Source: Chloroflexota bacterium (GTDB lineage: Bacteria > Chloroflexota > Ktedonobacteria > Ktedonobacterales > Ktedonobacteraceae). From it: a stretch of DNA of 55,249 bases. Where the stretch lies: assembly GCA_902812455.1 (NCBI GenBank), contig CADDZH010000023.1, forward strand, positions 1-55,249. The letters run 5' to 3'. The notes under the pieces were generated by a model. It worked only from the letters and a program-made list of their open reading frames with translations, did no database searches and was not told the DNA's origin. Position numbers and translations under genes: made by a program. Positions 6,984 to 17,735 of the stretch are shown here, in pieces. Position 1 is the stretch's first letter. Each line of letters opens with the position of its first letter.

Positions 6984-8570
6984 ATGGCAGAGGGAAGCTC
7001 TTCACTTGTAGGGGCCCGATTCATGGGTCCCTTATACCGCCGGTCTTTGCCACCCACAGCACAGGTGATCGCCGTCATCGTTTATTTATTGCTGAATATA
7101 GGATGTCTGTCGCTGATGACTATTTCGCCCGTGCTGGGTATCATAGGCGTGGCTGTGATTAATCTGCTCATATTTCTCTTTTTATGGCCCCGCTGGGTCG
7201 TTCCTTTGTACGTACTGGTAGCGGGGCCTAGTGTTACAATCCCATTTGGCACGACAGGGATATTCTCAAGGTTCTACGCAGGTACCCTGCTGCTGGCTTT
7301 GCTTATAGTGATTGGATGTGTACATATATTAGCTTTTCAAAGCAAATCTAAGCCCGCCTTTTCCCCAGATAGAGATTCTTTGCTCCCAGCCAGTCTCATA
7401 GTTCCACTGCTTGCAATAGTGCTTGTTGGGCTAGCCTCGATTGTCTACTCATGGCTGCATCCAGACCCGCAAGTAGTGTATTCATTCCGGCATGCTGATG
7501 TACCTGTGATCCTCGTAAATGCTATGGAGATGGCGCTACTACTTGGTTTACCTCTCCTATTAATGGCCCTGCCTGGCCTCATCCAAACTATGCGTGACAT
7601 TCAGCTGGTAGTGAGGGCATTTATCGGCATTGGCTTGCTCTACGCTTTGGGGACCATTTTTGCAGCGCCGCTTGGTCTCTACTCCAACGAAGTAATTCTG
7701 GGTAATGTGCGCCCGCAGGTTTTCGGCCAGGTTTCCAGCGCTCTCGGTATGCTGCTTGTACTCTTCGTTTGTATAGCCCTGGGTAAGGCTTTTTATGCAG
7801 AGACGCGCATAGCAGCTTCCTGGTACTACCTGTGTGCGCTCATCTTTAGCATTGCGGTCATCATGTCTTTAGGGCGTGAGTCATGGCTCTCTCTAGCCTT
7901 ATCGGTGCTGGTGATGATCAGCGTTCGTACTAAAAATATATCCGTTCTATCTATTGCGGTCGTGTTCCTGCCCTTGCTGTTTATTCCAGGTGTGACCGAC
8001 TTTTTCAACCCGGACAAGGTGTATGGTATTGATCGCCTGGTCATGTGGAAAGATGCTATCGCTATCTGGCAGCAGCATCCATACTTTGGTGTTGGAGCAG
8101 GCAACTACCAGTTTTTTGATATTACCTATGGTACCGATGTGGGAGGATTTGCTCACAACCAGCTTCTCGAAGTACTTGCAGAGATGGGCATACAGGGCCT
8201 TTTCTGCTTACTGTGGAGTATTGTGGCTATAGGGCGATTCGCTTTCCGGCGTTTTCAACTTGCTAGGACATCGCAAGGGAAAGCCATCACTATTGCTTAT
8301 ATCGGCTGTTACGTAGCATTAATCTTAGGTCTGTTCTTCGGAGATTCCTTCCTTCCTTCGGTCGCCGTTGCCGGTGGGACATATGCAATGATATGGATTT
8401 CATATTTCTGGCTCCCGCTCGGATTAGTACTTGTTATGCCCAGATGCGAGAAATTCGCATGTGAGCAGGATCTACTCCCCCAGGCGACCGCAAGCAGTAC
8501 ACATAGTGGCGATCGCAAGGGTCGCCAGAGGACTTCTACGCTTGCTATGGGAGGCAGAAGCCAGCTATGA
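6984..8570 (+). CDS. O-antigen ligase/polymerase family membrane protein (module A)
   Basis: The 528-residue protein has about 12 hydrophobic segments. It carries the Wzy_C/O-antigen ligase signature late in the protein: GVGAGNYQF near residue 370, then a periplasmic loop ending FAHNQLLEVLAEMGIQGL. Such proteins join or polymerise lipid-linked glycans on the outer face of the membrane. ATG 6984 follows an AGGGGG site at 11-base spacing. The last 30 residues are unusual: residues about 500-516 come from a dispersed hairpin repeat (8483-8530), giving a hydrophilic tail. The stop overlaps the next start by four bases, so translation is coupled. Confidence 0.88.
   Translation: MAEGSSSLVGARFMGPLYRRSLPPTAQVIAVIVYLLLNIGCLSLMTISPVLGIIGVAVINLLIFLFLWPRWVVPLYVLVAGPSVTIPFGTTGIFSRFYAGTLLLALLIVIGCVHILAFQSKSKPAFSPDRDSLLPASLIVPLLAIVLVGLASIVYSWLHPDPQVVYSFRHADVPVILVNAMEMALLLGLPLLLMALPGLIQTMRDIQLVVRAFIGIGLLYALGTIFAAPLGLYSNEVILGNVRPQVFGQVSSALGMLLVLFVCIALGKAFYAETRIAASWYYLCALIFSIAVIMSLGRESWLSLALSVLVMISVRTKNISVLSIAVVFLPLLFIPGVTDFFNPDKVYGIDRLVMWKDAIAIWQQHPYFGVGAGNYQFFDITYGTDVGGFAHNQLLEVLAEMGIQGLFCLLWSIVAIGRFAFRRFQLARTSQGKAITIAYIGCYVALILGLFFGDSFLPSVAVAGGTYAMIWISYFWLPLGLVLVMPRCEKFACEQDLLPQATASSTHSGDRKGRQRTSTLAMGGRSQL
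8508..8526 (+). repeat. Hairpin repeat R1 in the 3' end of the ligase gene
   Basis: GGCGATCGCAAGGGTCGCC forms a near-perfect hairpin. A partial neighbour (GGCGACCGCAAG) lies at 8483-8494. Both are translated in the tail of the ligase. Confidence 0.7.
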
Positions 8571-9742
8571 AATTACTGCAGGTTGCCTGGAACTTTCCAG
8601 ATACCGTTATGCGCCCCTTTGACATGTATTACTTCTACTGGCCAATGCGAGAAGCCATACAGCGCGGTTGGCAGGCAGAAACGCTGACCTTCCAGGTAAA
8701 TGAATCGCAGCCTGCTCAAGAGATTATTGATGGTATTCGCGTCCGCCGGTGCCCGTGCCCGGCAGGAACACGTAAAGGGCGGCCTTTCTCCTGGCCTTTT
8801 ATTTCCGCATTGCTGAACACGGACGCGGATATCGTCTACTGTCACGGCTATGGCGAGGGACACAGTGAACTAGCTATACTCCTTGCTAGATTGCGTAGAC
8901 GTAAAGTGATCTTCGTTCCTCACTTTCATGCTTACCCATCTCGCCGCCCGCTGCGCGAGTGCTACGATAAAATCCTGGGGCATTTATTCTTCAACCTGAG
9001 CCACCGTGTGATCGTCTTCACAAATTATACTGCTTGTTTACTGAGAGATTTAGGAGTGGATAAGAAACGGATACATGTGATTCCGCATGTATCACGGCCA
9101 GAAATCTTTGCAGGCTCATCCGATGAGCGAGAAGCAGGGAGCTTGTTGCGCGAAGCGGGCGTAACAGGCGAGCCGTTGATTCTGGGCGTTGGGCAGTTGA
9201 TTGAACGGAAGGGCTGGGAGTATACAGTACGTTGCCTGCCAGCCATCATCGCACGCTTCCCGGGAGCTAAGCTGTTGATCCTCGGACCATCCCAGCCAGC
9301 GGAGCCTGCATTTCGCCGGCACCTGGAACAATTAGCTACAAAGTTGGGTGTAATTGATGCCATCCAGATTTTGCAAGATAATCCCCCAGAGCTTATACGA
9401 GATGCTTACCGTGCGGCAACAATCTTGACGCATCCTTCATTTGTCGAAAGTTTTGGTATGGTGCTGTTGGAAGCAATAACTGCTGGTGTTCCTGTGGTAG
9501 CTCATCGTGGTACCGGCATTCCTTGTATCATTGATGATGGAGTAACCGGTTATGTGGTAGATGTACGCGATACACAAGCCTATACTTCAGCGCTGCTTGC
9601 GCTACTGAGTGATCCTGCATTGCGCCAGCGTATGGGAGCGGAAGGTCAACGGCAGGCTATAACACGTTTTAAGCAAGCTAAAGTGGCGGAGCAGTTGTTT
9701 ACGGTGTTTGCGGATGTGCTTGGTATCGATCGCCCTGTCTAA
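8567..9742 (+). CDS. GT4 family glycosyltransferase
   Basis: The 391-residue protein is a GT-B glycosyltransferase. Seen: the N-terminal half with HFHAYPSRRPLRE near residue 125, the linker GVGQLIERKGW near residue 206, and the donor site ESFGMVLLEAI near residue 293. The ATG overlaps the ligase stop (ATGA), and a GGGAGG site lies 12 bases upstream. It is the middle gene of a ligase-GT-GT operon. Donor and acceptor cannot be read from the sequence. Confidence 0.9.
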   Translation: MKLLQVAWNFPDTVMRPFDMYYFYWPMREAIQRGWQAETLTFQVNESQPAQEIIDGIRVRRCPCPAGTRKGRPFSWPFISALLNTDADIVYCHGYGEGHSELAILLARLRRRKVIFVPHFHAYPSRRPLRECYDKILGHLFFNLSHRVIVFTNYTACLLRDLGVDKKRIHVIPHVSRPEIFAGSSDEREAGSLLREAGVTGEPLILGVGQLIERKGWEYTVRCLPAIIARFPGAKLLILGPSQPAEPAFRRHLEQLATKLGVIDAIQILQDNPPELIRDAYRAATILTHPSFVESFGMVLLEAITAGVPVVAHRGTGIPCIIDDGVTGYVVDVRDTQAYTSALLALLSDPALRQRMGAEGQRQAITRFKQAKVAEQLFTVFADVLGIDRPV

Positions 9743-9755
9743 ATAGGAGGAATGA

Positions 9756-10754
9756 ATGAAAATTGCTATGGCCCATTCTCGCTTCATCTGGGCTGGAGGA
9801 GCTGAACGGTTTGTGGTTGAAGTCAGCCAAAGACTGGCGGCCAGGCATGAAATTACTATCTACACGAGTGAATATATCCCTGCTAATAGCTATCCAGGTC
9901 TGGCCGCGTTCCCTATTGTTCATATCCCTAAGTGGCAATGGGCTACTACGCACCTTAAAGAGGATATCATTTTTACCAATACTCATAGCCCTAACCTCCT
10001 TGTTTACCGCAATAAGCATGTCGCGTATTGTTTTCACTCGTTCCTGGACGATTCTGCCACCAAGCGGCCTGATGTAGTTTTACAGCGATTCCTGGATAAG
10101 GAGACCATGAAGCGCAATCAACGTATTATTGCTTACAGTAAGTTTGCCGCTGCTAAATTCGAGGCCTCGTATCGGCGAGCAGTAACCGACATGCTCTACT
10201 ACGGTGTTGGTCCTGATCTCTTCAACCTGCCAAGCAAAACGGGAGATTATGCTCTTTATCTAGGTAGAATTGACCCTGGCAAAGGACTTGACCGGCTCGT
10301 GGCATGGTGGCAATCTATTGACTATGATCTTCTAGTGGTTGGTAGTGGAGACCCGGCCTATGTTCGCTCGCTCAAGCAGTGCAATAACCCACGCATCACC
10401 TTTTTAGAACCAGTATTTGGTGAGGAATTGGCAAAGACGTATCAGAACTGCCGCTTTTTCGTCTTCCTGCCCTATGCTGAAGCATTGGGCATTGTTGCCC
10501 TGGAAGCTATGGCAGCAGGCAAACCGGTTATTGCGGCGAATGCAGGAGGGCCTACGGAAACGATTATCCATGGCAGGACGGGATTTCTCGTCAGTTCGGA
10601 AGAAGAATTCCGCCAGGCAGTTACCTGCCTCATCACCTCTGACAAAACCTGCCAGGATATGGGGGCAGCCGGTAGACAACATGTTCAGCAGTTTACCTGG
10701 GACAATGTTGCCATGCGGATAGAGCAGATTGCGCAGGAAATGCTTGAAAGCTGA
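9756..10754 (+). CDS. GT4 family glycosyltransferase
   Basis: The 332-residue protein starts KIAMAHSRFIWAGGAERFV, a form typical of GT4 enzymes with a Gly-rich N-terminal loop. The donor half includes LGRIDPGKGLDRLV near residue 168 and EALGIVALEAM (EX7E) near residue 241. It is slightly shorter than its neighbours but looks complete. AGGAGG lies five bases before the ATG. It ends three bases from the convergent GT4 gene, leaving almost no room for a terminator. Confidence 0.9.
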   Translation: MKIAMAHSRFIWAGGAERFVVEVSQRLAARHEITIYTSEYIPANSYPGLAAFPIVHIPKWQWATTHLKEDIIFTNTHSPNLLVYRNKHVAYCFHSFLDDSATKRPDVVLQRFLDKETMKRNQRIIAYSKFAAAKFEASYRRAVTDMLYYGVGPDLFNLPSKTGDYALYLGRIDPGKGLDRLVAWWQSIDYDLLVVGSGDPAYVRSLKQCNNPRITFLEPVFGEELAKTYQNCRFFVFLPYAEALGIVALEAMAAGKPVIAANAGGPTETIIHGRTGFLVSSEEEFRQAVTCLITSDKTCQDMGAAGRQHVQQFTWDNVAMRIEQIAQEMLES

Positions 10755-10757
10755 GTA

Positions 10758-11921
10758 TTATCTTCGACTGCGGGCACTGCGAGCGAAGACCTCTTCATAC
10801 ACAGCAAGTGTCTCTGCTGCTGTCTTGTGCCAACTGAACTGTTCTGCACGTTTCAGGGAACGCTCACAGAGGTCAGCTCGTAGCGCCTGGTTTGTGAGAA
10901 CAGCATACATAGCGTCAACCAGCGCCTGGGTATCGTCGGGATCCAGGCTGAGCGCAGCATCCTCCACCACTTCAGGCAGCGAGGTGCGGTTGGAGCAAAT
11001 AACTGGTGTGCCACATTGCATAGCCTCAAGTGGCGGGAGCCCGAATCCTTCGTGTCTAGAAGGATAGACGAACACTTCGGCCCCACTATAGAGAGCAGCT
11101 TTATCCCTCTCTTCAACGAAACGGCAAATCACGCGATCAGCTACACCCAATTCTGCAGCGACCGGACGCGGATCAGGATAGAGTGGCCCATTCTGCTTGT
11201 CTGTATCGCCTGCAATAAACAATTGCAGGTCAGGATCAGCGAGTCGATGGTAGAGCTGGGCGAAGGCTCGTACAAGCTGTGGAACATTTTTACGTTTATC
11301 CAGGTTGCCGATATAAAAGATATAGCGTTCGCCTAACCCATAGCGTGCACGTGCTTCTGCTCGCAGATGAGGGTCAAGAACTGGATAGCAGTTATCTCCT
11401 GCAGCCAGATAGGTCACACGAACGCGCTCGGAAGGAAGGCCTGTCGCATCCATAATTTCTTGCTTAGCATAATTTGAAAACGTAAGAACCATAGCCGCTT
11501 TTTTATAGATTGCTTGCATTCTCAACCTTCGAGAAACCTTTGAACGTGAGCGGTACTCGGGCAGGAGATAATACATCGCATCTGGAAGAGTAAGGATGGT
11601 CGGTACTCGTGGAAACAGCGGCATACTGAGAAATGGAGAGTGGAAAACATCAGCCTTCGCTTGCAGGGCTGCCGCCTGGCTACTCCATTGTTCCCACATA
11701 AAATGTTTCATTTTTTCATTATGCTCAGCCCAGGCAGGCACAGCATATACTGAATGCAGTAATGGGTGGTGAAAACTCTCAGGCGCATTTGAATCTGGAC
11801 CCAGGAAGACATATTCGTTCTGTTTGTCAATCTCGACCAGGGTATCGCCCAGGTGTATAAGATATTGACCGAGGCCCCCTGAAGGGAACTTAAAATTGTA
11901 AGCATTGATGGCAATTTTCAT
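10758..11921 (-). CDS. GT4 family glycosyltransferase
   Basis: A GT-B glycosyltransferase of 387 residues. It starts KIAINAYNFKFPSGGLGQYL, has IGNLDKRKNVPQLV in the linker, and EGFGLPPLEAM followed by CGTPVICSN near residue 290. I chose ATG 11921 because AGAGG lies seven bases upstream; ATG 11927 is one base from the site. It is the last gene of a six-gene minus-strand operon with a flippase, gmd, rmd and two methyltransferases, so it may add rhamnose. That role is inference. Confidence 0.9.
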   Translation of the reverse strand: MKIAINAYNFKFPSGGLGQYLIHLGDTLVEIDKQNEYVFLGPDSNAPESFHHPLLHSVYAVPAWAEHNEKMKHFMWEQWSSQAAALQAKADVFHSPFLSMPLFPRVPTILTLPDAMYYLLPEYRSRSKVSRRLRMQAIYKKAAMVLTFSNYAKQEIMDATGLPSERVRVTYLAAGDNCYPVLDPHLRAEARARYGLGERYIFYIGNLDKRKNVPQLVRAFAQLYHRLADPDLQLFIAGDTDKQNGPLYPDPRPVAAELGVADRVICRFVEERDKAALYSGAEVFVYPSRHEGFGLPPLEAMQCGTPVICSNRTSLPEVVEDAALSLDPDDTQALVDAMYAVLTNQALRADLCERSLKRAEQFSWHKTAAETLAVYEEVFARSARSRR

Positions 11922-11931
11922 TACCATACCT

Positions 11932-12795
11932 CTATTCGCAAATTAAGCACGCGAATGTCGTACCTTCAATATGGCGAATATTGGCAAAGCGAGGATCAAT
12001 GGCCTGCAAGTAGTTGATCACCTTTAAAACTGAGGGAGACACCGGGTAATCGTGCCAGAGGATGACACCTTTTCCATTCCGCAGCAACGTAATTGCCTTG
12101 TAGGAATCGTTCAGAGCATAATCATAGGTATGAGAACCATCAACAAATACAAAGTCAATTTTGCCCTGATATGGTGTGTAATCGAAAGTAGCAGAATCGC
12201 CGTATAATTGCTGAATTTTGTACTCCCACTCCGTGCCACGATAACGCGCACCCGACGTTTCTTTGTCAACCACACCGAGATCTGCTGGATTGAGCGGGAA
12301 CAGCGTACTGTCAATCTGCTCGCGAGGCAAATCCAGGGTATATATGACAGCATCATCAGGTGTATTGGCCGCCATATTGAGTGTCGTACGTCCATCGAAT
12401 GTTCCTATTTCAAAGCATGTAGTTGGCTGAAACGTCTGAAGGAGTTCTACAAGCACAAACAGTTCCTCAAAGCTTACATTTCCGGGGGCCATAGCCTGTT
12501 CGCAAAGGCGTAATGAAACCGTATTAGATACGAGTGAAGCAATTGCCACTGGCGGAACAAATCGCTGCTTGAAAAGTTGCGGGCATACCAGCAGCCAGAT
12601 AGTATAGATCAAAGCGCGAGACTTCTTCCGAAATAAGCCAATCGTGAACAGGTACAGGCAGGCCAATTCCGACGGGAAGAGATGCTCAAAGAGATAACAA
12701 ACTTTTTGGTACAATACACTTCCTCGAATGCCGGAGAATGTCTCTTTGATTACCAGGTTTTCTCTAGCTGCTTTTCTTGTGATGCTACGAGCCAT
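11932..12795 (-). CDS. Class I SAM-dependent methyltransferase-like protein (Methyltransf_24 type)
   Basis: The 287-residue protein has the SAM-binding motif I (CFEIGTFDGRTTLNMA) near residue 133. It also has IDFVFVDGSHTYDYALND and VILWHDYP, which are typical of the Methyltransf_24/cephalosporin-hydroxylase-like group that often modifies sugars. A hydrophobic stretch near residues 28-62 may associate with the membrane. ATG 12795 has GGAGG five bases upstream. It lies ten bases before the downstream GT4. Base composition is visibly more AT-rich than gmd and rmd upstream, which suggests a different origin. Confidence 0.82.
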   Translation of the reverse strand: MARSITRKAARENLVIKETFSGIRGSVLYQKVCYLFEHLFPSELACLYLFTIGLFRKKSRALIYTIWLLVCPQLFKQRFVPPVAIASLVSNTVSLRLCEQAMAPGNVSFEELFVLVELLQTFQPTTCFEIGTFDGRTTLNMAANTPDDAVIYTLDLPREQIDSTLFPLNPADLGVVDKETSGARYRGTEWEYKIQQLYGDSATFDYTPYQGKIDFVFVDGSHTYDYALNDSYKAITLLRNGKGVILWHDYPVSPSVLKVINYLQAIDPRFANIRHIEGTTFACLICE

Positions 12796-12886
12796 TTTTA
12801 CCTCCAAAATTTTCTATTACTTTCCATAGTACTTGTTGTTGCAAGCGAGCGGCCGCTTTATTTAGAACAGCATTGCTTTACATGTT

Positions 12887-13588
12887 CTACTGAAGTTCCC
12901 AACCCTTATAAACAATGAAGGATTTAGTCAAACCGAGGAGTTTCTCTTTGTAAATCTTCGCTCCAGGAAAAAGCTCCTTTAGCTCTTTTTCTGTAAGGAG
13001 TCTGATTTCTTGCACCGCCTCTAACGCTTCTTGTTTATTTGTGATTTTTCCTCTCCATCCCAAATTAAAATGGGCGACAAGAAATACTCTCAATTTCACG
13101 GGGAGAAACTGAAAAAAGGGAAATAGGAAGTGAGGTTCAATGGGGAAGTAGCGATTAGGCGTCTGGACATAGTACCTTTCACCTACGCGCTGCACCTCTT
13201 CGGCCATTTGACGTTGTTGGGCGTAGGTTCCAACATGCTCAATGACTGAGTTTGAGAAGACGATCTGGAACTGTTTCTCACCGAATTCCCGCATATCTCG
13301 CGCGTCACCTACTATACTAACCAGGTTAGGATACAATACCTCGGAAGGTGATATATTGTACAAGACGATCTTTGCGTCTTCTTTAATTAATCCTACTATC
13401 TCCCAAAATCCTTGTTCTCCACCAACGTCAAGTATGTTTAATGGCCTGGGAAGCTCTGAGATGAGAGAGGCAAAAAGCGCGATGCGCTTCTTGCGCATTT
13501 TTCTGGCAAACGCGGCCTGGACTTCCACTAATTTACGTTTAGGTGATGTTCCCGATAGGTTTCTGGCATATTTGCCGGTTGTCTCCAT
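12887..13588 (-). CDS. Class I SAM-dependent methyltransferase
   Basis: A 233-residue Rossmann methyltransferase. Motif I is ILDVGGEQGFWEI (about residue 52), followed by an acidic strand and VFSNSVIEHV (about residue 112), the usual post-motif signature of the Methyltransf_11 type. It probably methylates a sugar or lipid-linked intermediate in the locus; the substrate is unknown. AGAGGG lies seven bases before the ATG. Together with the next methyltransferase it forms an AT-rich island inside the rhamnose operon. Confidence 0.85.
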   Translation of the reverse strand: METTGKYARNLSGTSPKRKLVEVQAAFARKMRKKRIALFASLISELPRPLNILDVGGEQGFWEIVGLIKEDAKIVLYNISPSEVLYPNLVSIVGDARDMREFGEKQFQIVFSNSVIEHVGTYAQQRQMAEEVQRVGERYYVQTPNRYFPIEPHFLFPFFQFLPVKLRVFLVAHFNLGWRGKITNKQEALEAVQEIRLLTEKELKELFPGAKIYKEKLLGLTKSFIVYKGWELQ

Positions 13589-13654
13589 AACGATCCCTCT
13601 CCCGGGAAACTATACTACTTACCACAAAGGAGCTTTATTGAAGGTCTGCTTCCT

Positions 13655-14659
13655 CTAAAAAATTTGTTTTGCTATTGAACAGCTTTGGGCGATAGCTGCC
13701 CGCCAATAGTTCAATGTCTGTTCAAGGGCAGAGTGTATATCAATGGCAGGCTTCCAACCGGTGTGGGCATGCAGGCGAGAAATGTCAGCGACAAGCAACG
13801 ATACATCGGCGGGCCGCAGCAGTGCGCTATCTGTTTGCACGTGAACAGATAGCGTTGAGTGAGCCAGGAGCAAATCCAGGATCTCTCCGATGGAATATGC
13901 TCGCCCTGAGCCGATATTATATGCCTGTCCCGCCTGCCCATACTGGGCGACGGCCAGATAGGCTCGCACGACATCTTCTACCGGCAGAAAATCTCGCCGT
14001 ACCTGCAGGTTGCCGGCCGTCATCACCGGCTCACTTTGTCCTGCTTCAATCAAGGCGATCTGCCGTGCGAAATTCGCTACGACAAATGCTGGATTCTGGC
14101 GAGGCCCAAAAGCATTGAATTGACGAACGCACAGAACCGGTAGCCCATAAGCCACGAAATATTGATAGCCATACAGCTCCTGCGCCGCTTTCGCGACTCC
14201 ATACGGGTTGATAGGCCGTAATGGGGTTTCCTCGCGGATGGGATTCTCTTCTGGATCGACCCGGCCATATTGTTCTCCGGAACCTACCAGGACGATGCGC
14301 GGTGAGAGATGTTCCGCTCGTATGGCCTCGAGCAGGCAGATTGCGCCGCCGGCATTGATGCGCAGAGTAGCTGCCGGGTCGGCCCAGGATGCTGCTACCG
14401 ATGACTGAGCCGCGAGGTGGAAGGCGAGATCCGGTCGCGTTTCCGCCACTATATTGCGCATCTGTTCTGCATTCGTGATATCGGCGACGAAGGGTGTAAT
14501 ATCTTGCACACGAGCAGTGGCGGAAGGCGATAGAGGATGCCTGCACACGCCAGATAGCTTTGCTTCGGGATACGCGATGCGACACTGTTCGACGAGATAC
14601 CCGCCTACAAAGCCCGAAAAGCCTGTAATGAGAATACGTGATGGTGCTGGATTTTCCAT
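13655..14659 (-). CDS. rmd: GDP-6-deoxy-D-lyxo-4-hexulose reductase (GDP-D-rhamnose forming)
   Basis: The 334-residue extended SDR enzyme should reduce GDP-4-keto-6-deoxy-D-mannose to GDP-D-rhamnose. Seen: GFSGFVGG for NAD(P) binding near residue 13, HLAAQSSV, the catalytic Ser region VGSGEQYG, and YGVAK with the catalytic Tyr at about 153. The Rmd call also rests on its position directly after gmd (24-base gap). Other 4-keto reductases of this clade, or an epimerase, cannot be fully excluded. AGGAG lies eight bases before the ATG. Confidence 0.85.
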   Translation of the reverse strand: MENPAPSRILITGFSGFVGGYLVEQCRIAYPEAKLSGVCRHPLSPSATARVQDITPFVADITNAEQMRNIVAETRPDLAFHLAAQSSVAASWADPAATLRINAGGAICLLEAIRAEHLSPRIVLVGSGEQYGRVDPEENPIREETPLRPINPYGVAKAAQELYGYQYFVAYGLPVLCVRQFNAFGPRQNPAFVVANFARQIALIEAGQSEPVMTAGNLQVRRDFLPVEDVVRAYLAVAQYGQAGQAYNIGSGRAYSIGEILDLLLAHSTLSVHVQTDSALLRPADVSLLVADISRLHAHTGWKPAIDIHSALEQTLNYWRAAIAQSCSIAKQIF

Positions 14660-14683
14660 GCGCCTGTCTCCTATCTGTCTAGC

Positions 14684-15763
<1,080 letters not shown>

Positions 15764-15770
15764 TCACCAA

Positions 15771-17654
15771 TCATACCTGCCTCTTTCTTCCTACCCTGGC
15801 GAGTACAGCATCAAACACCATTATGTCCTCCTTGCTAAAGCGCAATAACGCCAGTACCAGCGCATAAACAAGTATGAACGTAATAACCAGGCCACATGTC
15901 CCGAATATGGCATGGTATCCATAGCCGGTAGGAATAACGTGCAGGAGCAAAAAGCCGGCCATGCTCGCAACTCCAGCCGCTGCTACGGACTTGAGCATAT
16001 CCCAGCGAAATGTAAGCATCTTTAAGATCAGATAGGCCTGGATAAAATAGGCGATGTTCAGGATGATAACCGCCAATGCCGCTGCTACAGCCGCACCTGT
16101 GACATTGAAACGAGGCACTAAAAAGAAAGCCAGCCCTATATTAACGATGATAGTTGCTGCGGTATCAACTAGAATAATGCGCGAATGACCCGTTATCAAC
16201 AGGAGACTCCCCGCTAAACCTGCTATTGCATTCACGAGGTTGCCAAAGGAGAGAATAATCAGCACAGCGCCGGCAGCAGTGTATTCTCTGGAGAAAATGC
16301 TGAGGACGGCATCATGAAACACATAGAAGCAGAGAAATATAGGCAAGGTCAGAGAGAACGACCATTTCGTGACTACCTTCGCCAGGTTCGCGAGTTGTTC
16401 GTAATCACCGCGAGCATAATATTCGGCGATCAACGGTGAGAAGATGGTATTGAGTGCATAAAGCGGCATAAGGACAAATGTGCTGACGCGGTCAGCAGCA
16501 GCATACAGTCCAACCTGGGCGGCGGTCGTGAAGGCAGTGAGAAAGAGTACATCGGTGGAATTCATCACATTCTGTATAAGTGTGTAGAGAGACATCGGCA
16601 AGGCAAAACGCAACCATGTCTTTGGTTCAAATCTGGGCCTGACATCAGAGACAAGGTGTCTCGAAGCTTTGCGCAAAAGGATATGTCCTGTGATGACGGA
16701 AGCGAGAAAGCCACAGATGGTAGCGAGGATCAAAGCTTCCAATCGTAAGCCAAGGAGATAGAATGCTCCTATGAAGGCCAGGGTTAGTCCTGGCTGGATC
16801 AAGCGGTCTACATATACCTTCCACTTGATGGCTTTTAACGCTTGCAGGCCACTGGCAAGGACGAGTTGCAGCGCAATCAGGGGAATGAGCAAGGCAATCT
16901 CTTTAAGTGGAAGTGCATACGCATCTTGATGATAAACCAGGTGTGCTATGACTGTGGAAGATAGATAGAACAATGCGCCACAGAGCAGGCCCGAGATAAA
17001 CGTCATCCATATCACGAAACGAATCAGGCCAGCAGCAAGACCACGCTCACCTTTCATGCGGTAAGCAGGGAGGAATCGCACCATTGTGCTATACAGCCCT
17101 AACTGCGCGATAGAGCCGGCAATTAGCACAGGAGTGTAGACCGACATGTAGGTCCCATAGACGCTTTCTGAGACTATGTTGGTCATGACGACATTTGTCA
17201 CATAGCGCAGGACGGCGAACGCGAGATCGCCGGCCCCAGCAACGGCGGCTCCAGCAGCAGTGCTGGCTAGATCTTGTGGCTGGGCATCTGGCGTTGCTCG
17301 TATGACAGGTATTTTAAAGGTCATCTGGCTGGCAATGTCCCCGGCGTTCCAACTGTGGAAGAGATCTTGCTGCCAGATATCTTTCGCAGGGCTTAGAGCG
17401 GGCATGGGAGCTGTACTAAGGCGCGAGATATGTGCTCGTGATACCTGTTCCCATAGCGGGTCGGGCAGCGATGGTAAAGCGGGCAAATGCGCGCTATCGC
17501 TTTGATCTGAAAGATGCGCCTGAGTAGTATTTCTCATGCTGGACCCGGTCATAGTTCGCCATGAATTCAACAAGTTTCTCCTGATTCCCAACTTTTTAAC
17601 AGGTTCCTTCTGAAGAACATTGTACTCAAAAGGAAAAATTGGGTCATTTTTCAT
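15771..17654 (-). CDS. Polysaccharide flippase (MOP superfamily, module A) with long N-terminal extension
   Basis: The 627-residue protein has about 14 membrane segments from residue 138 onward, in the order expected for Wzx-like oligosaccharide flippases, which move lipid-linked repeat units across the membrane. The first about 130 residues are hydrophilic and Pro/Ser-rich (LPALPSLPDPLW), which is unusual for the family and matches an extension on the second flippase at 37252. The start is uncertain: ATG 17654 lacks a ribosome site, and ATGs at 17552 and 17537 are alternatives. It heads the minus-strand rhamnose operon and is divergent from the BY-kinase gene. Confidence 0.88.
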   Translation of the reverse strand: MKNDPIFPFEYNVLQKEPVKKLGIRRNLLNSWRTMTGSSMRNTTQAHLSDQSDSAHLPALPSLPDPLWEQVSRAHISRLSTAPMPALSPAKDIWQQDLFHSWNAGDIASQMTFKIPVIRATPDAQPQDLASTAAGAAVAGAGDLAFAVLRYVTNVVMTNIVSESVYGTYMSVYTPVLIAGSIAQLGLYSTMVRFLPAYRMKGERGLAAGLIRFVIWMTFISGLLCGALFYLSSTVIAHLVYHQDAYALPLKEIALLIPLIALQLVLASGLQALKAIKWKVYVDRLIQPGLTLAFIGAFYLLGLRLEALILATICGFLASVITGHILLRKASRHLVSDVRPRFEPKTWLRFALPMSLYTLIQNVMNSTDVLFLTAFTTAAQVGLYAAADRVSTFVLMPLYALNTIFSPLIAEYYARGDYEQLANLAKVVTKWSFSLTLPIFLCFYVFHDAVLSIFSREYTAAGAVLIILSFGNLVNAIAGLAGSLLLITGHSRIILVDTAATIIVNIGLAFFLVPRFNVTGAAVAAALAVIILNIAYFIQAYLILKMLTFRWDMLKSVAAAGVASMAGFLLLHVIPTGYGYHAIFGTCGLVITFILVYALVLALLRFSKEDIMVFDAVLARVGRKRQV

Positions 17655-17711
17655 AGATAAATGTATTTATTTTTCTCTCTTTTTTCTCTAAATACAATGA
17701 CTTTTAGAGTT

Positions 17712-17735
17712 ATTCACAAGAATGGGATTGTGAAT
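17712..17735. promoter_or_regulatory. Perfect palindrome, possible operator
   Basis: ATTCACAA (17712-17719) and TTGTGAAT (17728-17735) are exact inverted repeats with an 8-base spacer. They sit in the AT-rich gap between the divergent flippase and BY-kinase genes. A TACAAT box lies at 17693-17698. A repressor site or an mRNA leader hairpin are both possible. Confidence 0.45.
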
